Below are positions 23,896 through 32,591 of a stretch of 64,000 nt of DNA, piece by piece. Each line of letters starts with the position of its first letter. Within the stretch, counting starts at the first letter, position 1. The DNA is taken from positions 62,001 to 126,000 of the forward strand of contig CAZYNT010000001.1 of assembly GCA_964648205.1 (NCBI GenBank), written 5' to 3'. The stretch comes from UBA12465 sp964648205. Its GTDB lineage: Bacteria; Patescibacteriota; Patescibacteriia; Patescibacteriales; UBA12465. The notes beneath the pieces are model-generated. The model searched no databases and had not been told where the DNA came from. It saw nothing but the letters and a program-made list of their open reading frames with translations. Made by a program: the position numbers and the translations under genes.

Positions 23896-26136
23896 TTAAA
23901 AAAGCACTTCGATTTTGCCTTTCATAGAATCATTAACAGAAAAAGTGAAGCGCAAGGATAGGCCGACCCGGCTGACATATAAGCGGCCGCCCTCCGACTC
24001 TTCAATCTTGTAACCTCTCCCTTCATAATATTTCTGGACAGCTTCAACGTCGGCGCGTGTCACCGGGCGAGAAAGATAATAAGTCAGCCACATGCTATCC
24101 ATACTATCAACCATCTTCACTTGATTACTAAAAATAGGGTTTAGGATTAGCAACAGTTCATCATGAATACTCTGATTTTTAGCTGAGCCTATCTTGGCTT
24201 CTTTAGCATTCTCAAAATTTATTTCCACCCAAGTTTTGGTCGTAGGCGTTATGGCGGCTTGCCCGAGCGGCGAGCTGACGGTAGAATCCGGGCGAGAACA
24301 GGCCGGGATTATTTTATTTTTAAAATACTGGCAGATATTTTTAACTATATTTTTGGCGACGGCGGTTTTTTCTTTTACTTTCTTATTAATCTTTAGAGCT
24401 GATTTTTCCGCGCCAGCGACTGCCATATTTTGAGCCACTAAATAAGCGCTTTGATCTTCTATTTTCGCCCCGGTGCGATTAGAAACTTGCATACACTTAT
24501 TCGTGCTTCCATTAGCATCCAATTTGATAAGCGCCGCTTCCGTATACGGGGTCATAATGCCCATTACCTTGCGCGTCTTATTAGTAAGCATGCTTCCCGC
24601 AATTATAATCCCCTTATCGGCTGTCGGCTGCAAGCTGTAACCCGACAATTCTCTTTCAGCGTCGATTTTCTTTACCCAAATCGGATTAAAATCGGCGTCG
24701 GTTTTGACCAAACCAATATTTATCGCCGAAGCCGCTACCATTTTTTTTAAAGCTTCGTTCATTGCCTTGGCAAAAGGCTGGATCTTCGGAGCCAACTTTT
24801 CAATATTGACGCAATCGGCTTCATGCTTAGCGCATTCGTCTAAATAAGCTCGTCTTTTTTTGGCAGCGTCTGCTTCTTTAGCTTCCAGCCCATCGCCATC
24901 ACGCACAGTATTTTTCATGATGACAAAATTGTGGTCAAAGGTTTTAACTACATGAAAATCATTAACCGCTCCTCCGGAAATAAGATTGATATCCAGCTTT
25001 TTCGCCCATTGATAATTGCCGGCGGCGTCAAATTTCACGGCCATGAGCGGACGCAAGCCTAATTCCGTCAAAGATATCGCAGCCCCTCCTGACAAGCCCT
25101 GGGTTAATAATTGGTTGGCGAAACCGAAAACTAAAAAACCGCCATCCGGCGCTAGCTGGACGGATCTAAAATCACCGCCCGCCAAACGAATCTTCGTTTT
25201 GCCGATAGTGACCGCATTTCCCGTATAGCTAGTTGGAGCGCTTATCTCAGAGGGTATCATTTCCAGGCTTTTAGCCCAAGAAACATTTAGATTACGGTCT
25301 AATCTTATTGCTGTCGGGATATCGCCCATAACTATTTCCGGTCCTACAATATTTTCCGGTTGTTCTGTTTTATAAATAGCGATATTGGCTAAAGCGATAA
25401 AGCTCCCATCGGCCAAGCGCTGCATATCAAGAGCGTTCCAACTCATCTTTTTAAAAGACTGGACTGATCCTTTCTTATCGACTTGAATCAGCGCACTGTA
25501 TTTGGGCACGGCCTCCGTGTCCGCGACGTCCTTGCCGTGTCCGGTTTCCATAAAACGCGCTAAGAGCATTATGCCGCCATCAGGCAGAGCCCAAATCTTT
25601 TGTGGGCGATCGATACTATAATCACCGATTAAAATTGACCACGATTGAATCCCCTTAGAATTAAACCTGGTTATTAAAATATCCCCATAAAGTTCCTTGG
25701 TTTTTTCATCGACAAAATCAACAACATCGCTGGCCGTAATTATGCCGCCGTCCGATGTTTCAACGGCTAGGCGGCCGAAGTGGCTGGAACTCATATTGCC
25801 GAGAGCATTGCTTGCGCTGCTAAAATCACGGGTCCAGAGCTTATTGCCCTTCGCGTCCGTTTTTACAACATACGGATAAGGCTCTTGCATACCTCCGGCT
25901 CGAATAGTCTCGCCCGTAAGCACGAACCCGCCGTCCTTAGTCGGCAAAACGCCAAAACCTTCCGTATTGTCACGCAAATGGTAAGTCTTTAGAAAGCTCG
26001 TCGCATCAATTTGTTTCTGAGGGCATTCTGCCGCCGGCTGCGCCGCGGCCGGCTGATCGCCGGTTATCTTTAAAACCGCAAAAATTGTAAAAAAAATAAT
26101 TACGGATAATAATAAATACTTAATTTTCATACTCAT
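23896..26136 (-). CDS. Large exported protein with PQQ/delta-60-type beta-propeller repeats
   Basis: A 746-residue protein with an N-terminal signal/anchor (about 1-32, ending near AAAQPAAE). Repeats of about 50-70 residues follow, with the recurrent pattern DGGFVLTGE, DGGIITASD, DGGIMLLAR, DGSFIALAN, DGGFLVFGF and DKGIIIAGS, alternating with GNKLWTRDF- or NYQWAKKL-like strands, the signature of a secreted beta-propeller. The C-terminal region (about 590-746) has a different fold with Lys-rich linkers. The ligand is unknown. The gene starts leftward at ATG 26136 (a second ATG two codons in), divergent from the gene at 26245, and a GT-C gene follows. Confidence 0.8.
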   Translation of the reverse strand: MSMKIKYLLLSVIIFFTIFAVLKITGDQPAAAQPAAECPQKQIDATSFLKTYHLRDNTEGFGVLPTKDGGFVLTGETIRAGGMQEPYPYVVKTDAKGNKLWTRDFSSASNALGNMSSSHFGRLAVETSDGGIITASDVVDFVDEKTKELYGDILITRFNSKGIQSWSILIGDYSIDRPQKIWALPDGGIMLLARFMETGHGKDVADTEAVPKYSALIQVDKKGSVQSFKKMSWNALDMQRLADGSFIALANIAIYKTEQPENIVGPEIVMGDIPTAIRLDRNLNVSWAKSLEMIPSEISAPTSYTGNAVTIGKTKIRLAGGDFRSVQLAPDGGFLVFGFANQLLTQGLSGGAAISLTELGLRPLMAVKFDAAGNYQWAKKLDINLISGGAVNDFHVVKTFDHNFVIMKNTVRDGDGLEAKEADAAKKRRAYLDECAKHEADCVNIEKLAPKIQPFAKAMNEALKKMVAASAINIGLVKTDADFNPIWVKKIDAERELSGYSLQPTADKGIIIAGSMLTNKTRKVMGIMTPYTEAALIKLDANGSTNKCMQVSNRTGAKIEDQSAYLVAQNMAVAGAEKSALKINKKVKEKTAVAKNIVKNICQYFKNKIIPACSRPDSTVSSPLGQAAITPTTKTWVEINFENAKEAKIGSAKNQSIHDELLLILNPIFSNQVKMVDSMDSMWLTYYLSRPVTRADVEAVQKYYEGRGYKIEESEGGRLYVSRVGLSLRFTFSVNDSMKGKIEVLF

Positions 26137-26194
26137 AAATCTTTAAAAAATAATTTACTATGCTTGATTATATTTTATCATTAACAGCCAAAAA

Positions 26195-26223
26195 TTGGTA
26201 TTTAAGACCGCCAATGATATAAT
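26195..26223 (+). promoter_or_regulatory. Promoter of the PIG-V-like gene
   Basis: TTGGTA (26195-26200), a 17-nt spacer and TATAAT (26218-26223). Predicted leader of about 15 nt before ATG 26245; no Shine-Dalgarno sequence. Confidence 0.65.
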
Positions 26224-26244
26224 CCAATATATAACAGTGCATTT

Positions 26245-27399
26245 ATGTTAAAAACTTTCATAAGCTGGTTTAAAAAATTTTTTCCTTTCCTGGGCTTGAG
26301 CGCTTTATTCTTTTTGTTCGTCCTTTTAATCACCTTCTTGTTCAACTACTATAATGCCGATTCCCTCGCTTGGGCGCAGAGAGTCAATCCTTATTATTTA
26401 TTGGTGCGCTGGGATTCTATTCATTATTTAGAAATCGCCTTAAACGGTTTCGGCGCCCCTTCGACATTTTTCCCTTTTTATCCTTTCCTAATAACCTTAT
26501 TTTCTTTATTTTTACCAACTATTTTTTCCGGATTCTTAATCAGCTTCTTGTCCTTAGCGGCGGCCCTCTACTATTTGAATTTAATATTGGAAGAGGCTGG
26601 CCTCGGAAAAATTTATGGCCGAACTGTTATTTTATTGTTATCTTTCCCGGCCGCCCTATTTTTTTCCCTGATTTACACAGAATCTTTATTTTTTTTTCTA
26701 GTCATCGCCTTTTTTTATTACTTGCAAAAACGTTACTGGCGTGTCGCCGCTCTTCTCGGCTTTTTGGCCGTTCTAACGAGAAATGTCGGAATTTTTTTAT
26801 GGCCAGTCTACTTAGTCTTTCTGCTAACCACCCTCTACGATTTTAACTTGGGAAAATTCTGGAAAAATTTGGCTGCTTTGATTAAGAAAAAAGAATTTTG
26901 GTTTTCTCTGGCTATTCCCGCCGGTTTGTTCTTATACTGCTTCTATTGCTATCTCCAATTTGGCGATTGGCTTACTTTTATTCGCAGCCAGCAGGGTTGG
27001 GCGCAGTGGCGGGCTTTCGTGTGGCCCTGGAAAACCTTCGCTAATTTCTTTAAAATAATTTTTCTCGACTCAATCGGAGAAACCAGCCTCTATAATTTTA
27101 TCAGGATAGTAATCATTGAGGGTGGGTCTTTTCTGCTTCTGCTTGCGGCCACGATATATTGGCTGAAGAAAAAACATTGGCCTTATGCTGTGTTTTGTTT
27201 ACTCAATACTCTTCTTTTCTCTTTCATGTATCCTATGCTTTCCGTCAACCGCTATGTGGTCGTCGTCTTCCCGATTTTTATATTTCTCGCTAGTCTTACC
27301 AAAAAATATAATTGGCTATTTTATAGCACTCTTTTTATATTTATTATCTTCTTTATCTTAAACGTCTCTCAATTTTCCATCGGATCTTGGGCGGGCTAA
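26245..27399 (+). CDS. PIG-V-like mannosyltransferase-family GT-C membrane protein
   Basis: A 384-residue polytopic protein with about ten helices. Family features are LVRWDSIHYLEIALNGF (the acidic-residue loop near 50-66), TFFPFYPFLI, and FPAALFFSLIYTESLFFFL near 128-146, as in bacterial relatives of the GPI mannosyltransferase PIG-V. It probably moves a sugar from a lipid-phosphate donor onto a surface glycan or lipid. It is monocistronic, with a promoter at 26195-26223 and a hairpin terminator at 27410-27438 shared with the convergent gene. Confidence 0.82.
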   Translation: MLKTFISWFKKFFPFLGLSALFFLFVLLITFLFNYYNADSLAWAQRVNPYYLLVRWDSIHYLEIALNGFGAPSTFFPFYPFLITLFSLFLPTIFSGFLISFLSLAAALYYLNLILEEAGLGKIYGRTVILLLSFPAALFFSLIYTESLFFFLVIAFFYYLQKRYWRVAALLGFLAVLTRNVGIFLWPVYLVFLLTTLYDFNLGKFWKNLAALIKKKEFWFSLAIPAGLFLYCFYCYLQFGDWLTFIRSQQGWAQWRAFVWPWKTFANFFKIIFLDSIGETSLYNFIRIVIIEGGSFLLLLAATIYWLKKKHWPYAVFCLLNTLLFSFMYPMLSVNRYVVVVFPIFIFLASLTKKYNWLFYSTLFIFIIFFILNVSQFSIGSWAG

Positions 27400-27409
27400 A
27401 AAACAAAAG

Positions 27410-27438
27410 GCCTCGAATTGCTTGCGGCAATCCGAGGC
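27410..27438. terminator. Hairpin terminator between convergent genes
   Basis: GCCTCGAATTGC pairs with GCAATCCGAGGC (one mismatch) around a short loop. The minus-strand side runs into a T-rich tract, so it serves the gene at 27459-28124; it also ends the PIG-V-like transcript. It lies about 20 nt after the stop of the candidate variable protein. Confidence 0.8.
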
Positions 27439-27458
27439 TAAAAATAGAGAACTAAAGA

Positions 27459-28124
27459 CTAAAAGAGCCAAAAACCAGAAATTTGAAAAACGACGAACGC
27501 AAAACCACCGCCACGACTCCACCGGTCGTCAGGATTGCCACAGTCGGCACTCAACCAAGAATCATCGTCATCGCGATGAGCGTAGAGAAGTGAGAGATCA
27601 CCTTCAAAATCTTTTATTGGTTCGTGCATAACGACAATCCAAAGAAGTCCCATAGCTTCCAGTTCTTTATCAGAGAATTTCTCTCTGATAAGACAAGCGG
27701 TTTCAGTGTTTGGCGTGATGAGCTTACGATTTTTAGCGTCCTTACGAATGTTTTGAGTGATAAGTTCGCTGTCACTGAAAATTTCATCTTTAAAAACGGC
27801 AATTTCGTAGGTGACACCGCTTGTCGGTTTAAATCTTTTTGAACGAAGTACGCTCTTAGCATAATTTCCGACATGAAAACCCTTATCTTCCAAACGAGTA
27901 ATCCACTGTTCGCCGGTAGTGCCGTCAGATGTGACCGAGAAACGGATAATGCCGTCTTTTTCTGTCCATTTAGGTCTGGGCGTGAAGAGCTGTATTTCTC
28001 CGGCGTTCACCATGCGGACAGCTTCATTGGGATCATTTACTCCGATTTGTTTCATGATGTTTTTCACCAAAGCATTTAGCTTACCCGGCAAAACATCGGC
28101 GATTACAAAAAAATCATTATTCAT
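27459..28124 (-). CDS. Unknown protein with residue-biased C-terminus (candidate diversified protein 1)
   Basis: A 221-residue protein. The start at ATG 28124 is fixed by a strong AGGAGG 6-10 nt upstream. Residues 1-170 show no domain I can name (PRPKWTEKDGIIRFSVTSD, FSDKELEAMGLLWIVVM). The tail (about 176-212) is dense in Asp/Gly/Trp/Ser/Arg: YAHRDDDDSWLSADCG, NPDDRWSRGGGFAFVV. Most variable-looking codons there end in C or T, and the coding strand is poor in A, as expected if A-containing template codons had been mutagenised. A similar layout (leader hairpin, strong Shine-Dalgarno, biased tail, hairpin after the stop) recurs at 61049-61606. I infer a possible diversity-generating retroelement target; no reverse transcriptase is in the window. 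Confidence 0.8.
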   Translation of the reverse strand: MNNDFFVIADVLPGKLNALVKNIMKQIGVNDPNEAVRMVNAGEIQLFTPRPKWTEKDGIIRFSVTSDGTTGEQWITRLEDKGFHVGNYAKSVLRSKRFKPTSGVTYEIAVFKDEIFSDSELITQNIRKDAKNRKLITPNTETACLIREKFSDKELEAMGLLWIVVMHEPIKDFEGDLSLLYAHRDDDDSWLSADCGNPDDRWSRGGGFAFVVFQISGFWLF

Positions 28125-28192
28125 TTTGCCCTCCTTGCGCTTATTCGCGCTTTTTACTTGCTCTCATCCGAAGCAGGAGCTCTAACCATTGT

Positions 28193-28242
28193 GGCCACAG
28201 CCAGGAAATGGCTAACTTGTTAACCATTTTTTGGCTGTGGCC
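28193..28242 (-). promoter_or_regulatory. Long leader hairpin upstream of candidate diversified protein 1
   Basis: GGCCACAGCCA (28193-28203) pairs perfectly with TGGCTGTGGCC (28232-28242). Between them AATGGCTAAC/GTTAACCATT extends the stem with one mismatch, giving a nearly continuous stem of more than 20 bp about 70-120 nt upstream of the ATG. A smaller hairpin GCGC-GAATAA-GCGC sits just before the ribosome site. Function unknown: attenuator, cruciform or RNA-binding site. Confidence 0.75.
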
Positions 28243-28327
28243 TGTTCGCAAATTATTTTTTTAAAGTCCGATTTTTATAAGATAATTATAGCATAATATC
28301 ATAATATTAATATTTTTTCAATAACAA

Positions 28328-28354
28328 AAAAATAGAGATATTAACTCTATTTTT
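28328..28354. terminator. Hairpin terminator after the gene at 28400-29191
   Basis: AAAAATAGAG (28328-28337) pairs with CTCTATTTTT (28345-28354) around a 7-nt loop. The minus-strand reading ends in a T-run 46 nt past the stop of the leftward gene. Confidence 0.65.
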
Positions 28355-28399
28355 CTGTATCTACGGAGAGGATAGGGTGAAAACTTTTTTGTGTAAATA

Positions 28400-29191
28400 T
28401 TAGTATTTTTTAAAATATGGATGAAAAATTCTAAAACCATCTTTTTTGTCTAATTCGGATTTTATAAAACTTTCTTTTATTTCTATTTCTCTAGCATTTA
28501 AAGGAGTTTCGCCCTTGTTCGCCCTTTTATTGAACCACCAAACACCAATATCGCGTTTATAGATTGGTATTTTAAATATTTTTGCATATGTAGGTATTTT
28601 ATATTCAAGCATTCCAATCTCCCTGTCTTCGACAGTTAACCATTTATCGAAAAAAATTCTTGGAAAGATTTGAAAAATAAATAAACTGCATAATAACCTA
28701 TTTCTATAAGAATACTTTTCTTTTATATATTTTTTGAATTCAAGATAATTTTTTCTATGTTTTTTTCCTTTTTTTGTCCAATCCCATTTTTTTTCTATAT
28801 ACTCATCTAATATCCTTGTACCCGAAATAAACAATTCTCCTTTTTTCATCCTAGGAAATTGTTTTTTAATATTTCCCAATATTAAAGCGTCCCATTGAAC
28901 TATAGCGACTCCATCCCAATTTTTTAAGTTTTGTCCCCTTTCTTTATACCAATCTAATATCATTAAATCCCCATGAATCCATTTATACTTACGTGGCTTG
29001 CTGCAAAGAGAGCTAACATGAAAATCATCCAAATAACTTTTTAATTTATTTTTAAAGCTACCAGCCTTTGCCTTATCTCCACCGTACAATCCAAAAATTT
29101 TGACATTCGGATTATGTTTTTTTATCAATTTAAGTCTATTCAAGCAAATTTCAGGGTCTTTGTAGAACCAAAACAAAATAGCTAACTTCAT
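28400..29191 (-). CDS. Putative glycosyltransferase-like protein
   Basis: A 263-residue soluble protein rich in aromatic and basic residues. The start MKLAILFWFYKDP and the segment WDGVAIVQWDALILG (near 92-106), with an acidic pair in a hydrophobic strand, resemble a GT-A fold nucleotide-sugar site, and ELFISGTRI follows. I do not recognise a named family. It is AT-rich compared with the core genes of the window, perhaps a later acquisition. It sits 5 nt after the Nudix gene in a leftward run of small enzymes (29197-31589). Assignment to glycosyltransferases is tentative. Confidence 0.65.
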   Translation of the reverse strand: MKLAILFWFYKDPEICLNRLKLIKKHNPNVKIFGLYGGDKAKAGSFKNKLKSYLDDFHVSSLCSKPRKYKWIHGDLMILDWYKERGQNLKNWDGVAIVQWDALILGNIKKQFPRMKKGELFISGTRILDEYIEKKWDWTKKGKKHRKNYLEFKKYIKEKYSYRNRLLCSLFIFQIFPRIFFDKWLTVEDREIGMLEYKIPTYAKIFKIPIYKRDIGVWWFNKRANKGETPLNAREIEIKESFIKSELDKKDGFRIFHPYFKKY

Positions 29192-29196
29192 ATTGC

Positions 29197-29583
29197 TTAA
29201 AAACCGAAGTATTTTAAAACGGGTTTAATGTTTGGGGCCAAATCTTCTTTATCTAAATCTTGTATATCTATCCAACGCCATTCTTTTATATCTTTACCTG
29301 GCATAATTTCTCCAATTCTTTTAGCCAGGAAATGAACCAAGATAACACTTAACCTTTCTTCTCCCTTTTCCGTATAGAAAAAATAGGGGTTATTATTTAG
29401 TATTTCTATATCTAGTCCCATCTCCTCCTTGACTTCTCTAATGGCAACTTCTTTTAAATTAGTTTCATCTTCTTCAACTCTTCCGCCACAAAATTTCCAA
29501 AATTGATCTTCACCATGTTTATTAAGTAAAACGTGATTATTTTCTACAATTACGGGACCGGATGCGATAATAATTTTAGACAT
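29197..29583 (-). CDS. Nudix hydrolase
   Basis: A 128-residue Nudix protein. The Nudix box lies at about 33-56: GGRVEEDETNLKEVA followed by IREVKEEMGL, the metal-binding REVKEE core, with one extra residue between the first Glu and the core by my count. Nudix enzymes hydrolyse nucleoside diphosphates linked to another group; the substrate cannot be read from the sequence. Small size and ASGPVIVENNHVLLNKHG at the start are like MutT/NudB-type members. It lies between the GT-like gene and, after 79 nt, the SDR gene. Confidence 0.9.
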   Translation of the reverse strand: MSKIIIASGPVIVENNHVLLNKHGEDQFWKFCGGRVEEDETNLKEVAIREVKEEMGLDIEILNNNPYFFYTEKGEERLSVILVHFLAKRIGEIMPGKDIKEWRWIDIQDLDKEDLAPNIKPVLKYFGF

Positions 29584-29662
29584 ATATTTTATAATTGCTA
29601 TTTTACAATTATACCACGCCTTGCCGAAGCCATAAATTTCTTATTAAAAATAACTCGAAATC

Positions 29663-30454
29663 TTATGGCTTTTCACTCTCAAATTTAATGTTTTCGTCTA
29701 ATATTGTAACAATTTCATTATTCAAAATAGGAATGTCATATTGTTTGGTTTCAGGATTAAATTTTTTTCCGCTAACAGACATTTTAGAAATTATTTTACC
29801 CACAATTTGCGGATTTCTAAATTTCCCCTCATTTTTTGCTTTTATTGATCTTTCTCTTATTGAATCAATCCCATAATTAATGGCCTCCTCATTCATGCGA
29901 GTATCAACATGACCAGGATTAACTAAAAAGACTTGAATGTTTTTATTTTCTTCTTTGCTAGAAAAATCTTTAAGCCAGTCCTCAACATTTTTTTTCGCTT
30001 GTCCGTAATGTTCATGCCCCTCTATAAATTTACTGGCCTGAGTAGAAGTAAGAAATATTATGCGTCCATTTGAAGAACGCAATAAATCAGAGGCCGATTC
30101 AACTAGATTTTTTTGAGCCTCATAATCAACTTTTAAGGTATAGCCTTTCGATTCTCTTATGCCAGTCACGGCGGCGTTTAGTATTAAAATATCCAAACCG
30201 CCTAATTTTTCAGAACCTTGTTTTATAAAATCTTCTATTTTATCGGTATTGCTTAAATCAAGTTGATATGCCTCAACTTTACTTGAATTTTTCATTTCGT
30301 CTAGTTTTTCTTGTGTACGGGCGCAAATAACGACATCATGATTTTGTCCAGACAATTCCAACGCTATGGCCCTACCAATTCCCTCGGTCCCACCAGTTAA
30401 AATTATTTTTTCTTTTTCTATCGCTGGCGATTGTATTTTTTGCTCAAAATTCAT
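29663..30454 (-). CDS. Short-chain dehydrogenase/reductase
   Basis: A 263-residue NAD(P)-dependent oxidoreductase of the SDR family. It has the Rossmann motif LTGGTEGIGRAIA (near 20), LDILILNAAV (NAA motif), the Ser in FLTSTQASKF, and the catalytic YGQAKK (Tyr-x-x-x-Lys near 150). The substrate is unknown. The ATG at 30454 is preferred over 30496 because homology starts after it. The upstream methyltransferase gene ends at 30499, and the two are probably co-transcribed. Confidence 0.9.
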   Translation of the reverse strand: MNFEQKIQSPAIEKEKIILTGGTEGIGRAIALELSGQNHDVVICARTQEKLDEMKNSSKVEAYQLDLSNTDKIEDFIKQGSEKLGGLDILILNAAVTGIRESKGYTLKVDYEAQKNLVESASDLLRSSNGRIIFLTSTQASKFIEGHEHYGQAKKNVEDWLKDFSSKEENKNIQVFLVNPGHVDTRMNEEAINYGIDSIRERSIKAKNEGKFRNPQIVGKIISKMSVSGKKFNPETKQYDIPILNNEIVTILDENIKFESEKP

Positions 30455-30498
30455 ATTTATATATCTCAAATATATTTTAAAATTATCAATCAACAAAA

Positions 30499-31101
30499 TT
30501 ATTTCTGCACGATTATTCTAGCCACTTCGTGCTTATGTGGATTCGGAAAACCAGGATGACCGGGGTCTAAAATAATATTTTCTAAATAATATAACACTTT
30601 ATAGCCAGAAAAAAGATGCAATAATTCCTGCTCATCGAAATAACCGCTAAATTTATTACCTGAAGTAAAACTGGGGTCATCTTTGGTAAAAGCTTCGATG
30701 ATTATATAACCGCCTTTTTGGATATTATCTTGCAGGCTATTTAATATTTTTAAAGTTTCATCTTTGCCTAAAAAATTTAAAACATTACGGCAGGCAATTA
30801 CTTGGTATTTATCTTTTTCAATATTAAAATCTTTTATATCACCATAAATTAATTCTAAATTATCTAGTTTAAGCTCATCTTTTTTAGCTTTTAATTGATC
30901 AATGACCACGGATGAACTATCTATCGCCGTAACCGGAAAACCCTTTTCAGCTAAAAACAAAGAATCGACTCCCTGGCCACAACCCAAATCCAATACCGCG
31001 CTACCCGGTAAAAAATTTTTCCAGATAAGGTTTAAAATTTGGCTGGGCTTAATTTCCTCACCAACATTAAAGGTTGAATATATTTTATTATAATTTGGCA
31101 T
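30499..31101 (-). CDS. Class I SAM-dependent methyltransferase (TehB-like)
   Basis: This 200-residue protein has SAM-binding motif I VLDLGCGQGVDSLFLAEKG (near 37-55), followed by AIDSSSVVIDQL and the motif IV-like YQVIACRNVLNFL. The fold and spacing resemble TehB and related small-molecule methyltransferases. The substrate is unknown. It is part of the leftward run GNAT, methyltransferase, SDR, Nudix, GT-like, which looks like an accessory cluster. Confidence 0.87.
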   Translation of the reverse strand: MPNYNKIYSTFNVGEEIKPSQILNLIWKNFLPGSAVLDLGCGQGVDSLFLAEKGFPVTAIDSSSVVIDQLKAKKDELKLDNLELIYGDIKDFNIEKDKYQVIACRNVLNFLGKDETLKILNSLQDNIQKGGYIIIEAFTKDDPSFTSGNKFSGYFDEQELLHLFSGYKVLYYLENIILDPGHPGFPNPHKHEVARIIVQK

Positions 31102-31154
31102 TTTATTGATAACTTTAATTTATTGTTTTTAAATATGTTTCAAATATCATTAAA

Positions 31155-31589
31155 TTAACAATTTTTAAACATAACTACAAAATCATCAGCCAAAGAATAG
31201 CCGCGCTTCTCATAAAAATCCAGCAAACGCTTATCTTTTTTAGTCCAAAGCATCGCCGATCTAACACCTCGCGCCTTTAAATACTCCTGGGCATGCGCCA
31301 TCAGCGCCGTGCCGACGCCATTATTTTGATTTGCGGGGTTGACTACTATCTCTTCCAAAATAGCTTGGGAGCCAACGCTCCAGGTCGATAATCTTAAAAA
31401 TATAAAACCCAATATTTCGTTCCCTTCAACAGATACAAAACTATCATTCTTACAATTATTATATTTTTCTAAAATATATTTATAAGCATTATCACCAACG
31501 AAATTTTCGTTGTAGGGCGGTTTACCATAAGCCGCCTGCAATAAATTGGCGCAAACCGACAAATCTTCTTCTGTTATATTTCTAATCAT
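31155..31589 (-). CDS. GNAT-family N-acetyltransferase
   Basis: A 144-residue acetyl-CoA-dependent acetyltransferase. It has ILEEIVVNPANQNNGVGTAL (motif A with the Q/N-x-x-G-x-G/A pyrophosphate loop near 80-95), then MLWTKKDKRLLDFYEKRGY (motif B) near the end. The start MIRNITEEDLSVCANLL is typical of the family. The acceptor is unknown. It is the first gene of the leftward accessory run. Confidence 0.9.
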   Translation of the reverse strand: MIRNITEEDLSVCANLLQAAYGKPPYNENFVGDNAYKYILEKYNNCKNDSFVSVEGNEILGFIFLRLSTWSVGSQAILEEIVVNPANQNNGVGTALMAHAQEYLKARGVRSAMLWTKKDKRLLDFYEKRGYSLADDFVVMFKNC

Positions 31590-31757
31590 ATTATTTTAGG
31601 CATTATCCGTTTAATATTATTATAACATTTTCATTCCTATAACTAAAATCCCGGGTTATTCTTACGGCTCGCGTTTATTATGATAACATCGTAATATACT
31701 TTCTATAATTTGCCTCAATTTAACCTCTATGCTATTTTAACTGTATATATATTTTTT

Positions 31758-32348
31758 ATGTTTGATCTTGTCGCTCTCATAAAAGCTGCCGGCTACCTCG
31801 GGCTCTTCGGCATCATCTTTGCTGAATCGGGTTTGTTTTTCGGTTTCTTCTTCCCCGGCGACAGCCTTCTTTTTACGGCCGGCTTTCTCGCCTCCAAGGG
31901 CTTTCTAAATATCTATTTTCTAATTGTCCTGACTTTTTTGGCCGCAGTTCTTGGCGACAATGTCGGCTATTGGTTCGGTAAAAAAACCGGGCCGAAAATT
32001 TTTACTCGAGATGATTCTCTTTTATTCCATAAAGACCATGTAACTAAGGCGGAGAAATTCTTTAAAAAATACGGGCCGAAAACAATAATTTTCGCCCGCT
32101 TCGTCCCTATCGTGCGCACTTTCGCGCCTATTCTTGCCGGCGTGGGAAAAATGCATTACCGGACTTTTTTTATTTATAATCTGGTCGGCGGCGCCCTTTG
32201 GACTATCAGTCTTTCCCTGCTTGGCTATTTTCTCGGCCAAATAGTACCGAACATCGACAAGTATCTTCTGCCGATAGTCGCCCTTATCATCATTGTTTCT
32301 GCGCTGCCCAATATCTATCAGATTTTAAAAATAAAATTTAAAAAATAA
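31758..32348 (+). CDS. DedA-family membrane protein
   Basis: A 196-residue DedA/SNARE-associated (VTT) protein with about five hydrophobic segments. Family signatures are FAESGLFFGFFFPGDSLLF (near 19-37), GDNVGYWFGKKTG, and FARFVPIVRTFAPILAGVGKM (near 112-133). Related DedA proteins act in undecaprenyl-phosphate or phospholipid recycling and in proton-dependent homeostasis, which would fit the many polyprenyl-phosphate enzymes in this window. The ATG at 31758 is preferred; an upstream TTG at 31710 would add 16 unlikely residues. A -10-like TATAAT is at 31704-31709. Confidence 0.92.
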   Translation: MFDLVALIKAAGYLGLFGIIFAESGLFFGFFFPGDSLLFTAGFLASKGFLNIYFLIVLTFLAAVLGDNVGYWFGKKTGPKIFTRDDSLLFHKDHVTKAEKFFKKYGPKTIIFARFVPIVRTFAPILAGVGKMHYRTFFIYNLVGGALWTISLSLLGYFLGQIVPNIDKYLLPIVALIIIVSALPNIYQILKIKFKK

Positions 32349-32369
32349 TCTGATATAAAATATATAAAA

Positions 32370-32395
32370 AAGTCGCTAATTCTCAAAAGCGACTT
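32370..32395. terminator. Terminator between convergent dedA and a small gene
   Basis: AAGTCGCT (32370-32377) pairs with AGCGACTT (32388-32395). The minus-strand reading continues into a T-run, so it is the terminator of the gene at 32409-32591 and also lies just after dedA. Confidence 0.78.
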
Positions 32396-32408
32396 AAATG
32401 CTTTCGCC

Positions 32409-32591
32409 TCAACGATCTTTGCGGCCACGGTTTTCCTGGCGGCGGATTGGCGTTATTTTTTTGTACCCGGGGCAAATATGGCCGGAATGATTTACCGGCA
32501 GATTGGTCGCGGCTCCTTCGGGCGGATGAATAATAATTTCTTCGTGCGGCAATGTGCCGCAGCCTACTCTGATTCCTTCTTTTTTTGCCAT
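32409..32591 (-). CDS. Small basic protein of unknown function
   Basis: A 60-residue protein, MAKKEGIRVGCGTLPHEEII followed by IHPPEGAATNLPVNHSGHIC, with two Cys and four His that might bind metal, and a basic tail (RRQENRGRKDR). This frame is preferred to the overlapping 78-codon frame at 32383-32619, which is Arg/Ser-rich and has no plausible start context. A terminator lies directly after it. No family is recognised. It may be a small ribosome- or nucleic-acid-associated protein, but this is speculation. Confidence 0.6.
   Translation of the reverse strand: MAKKEGIRVGCGTLPHEEIIIHPPEGAATNLPVNHSGHICPGYKKITPIRRQENRGRKDR

Noticed and set aside
27422..28185. Plus-strand frames opposite candidate diversified protein 1
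   Set aside because: No ribosome sites, biased composition and overlap with the better-supported leftward gene; shadows.
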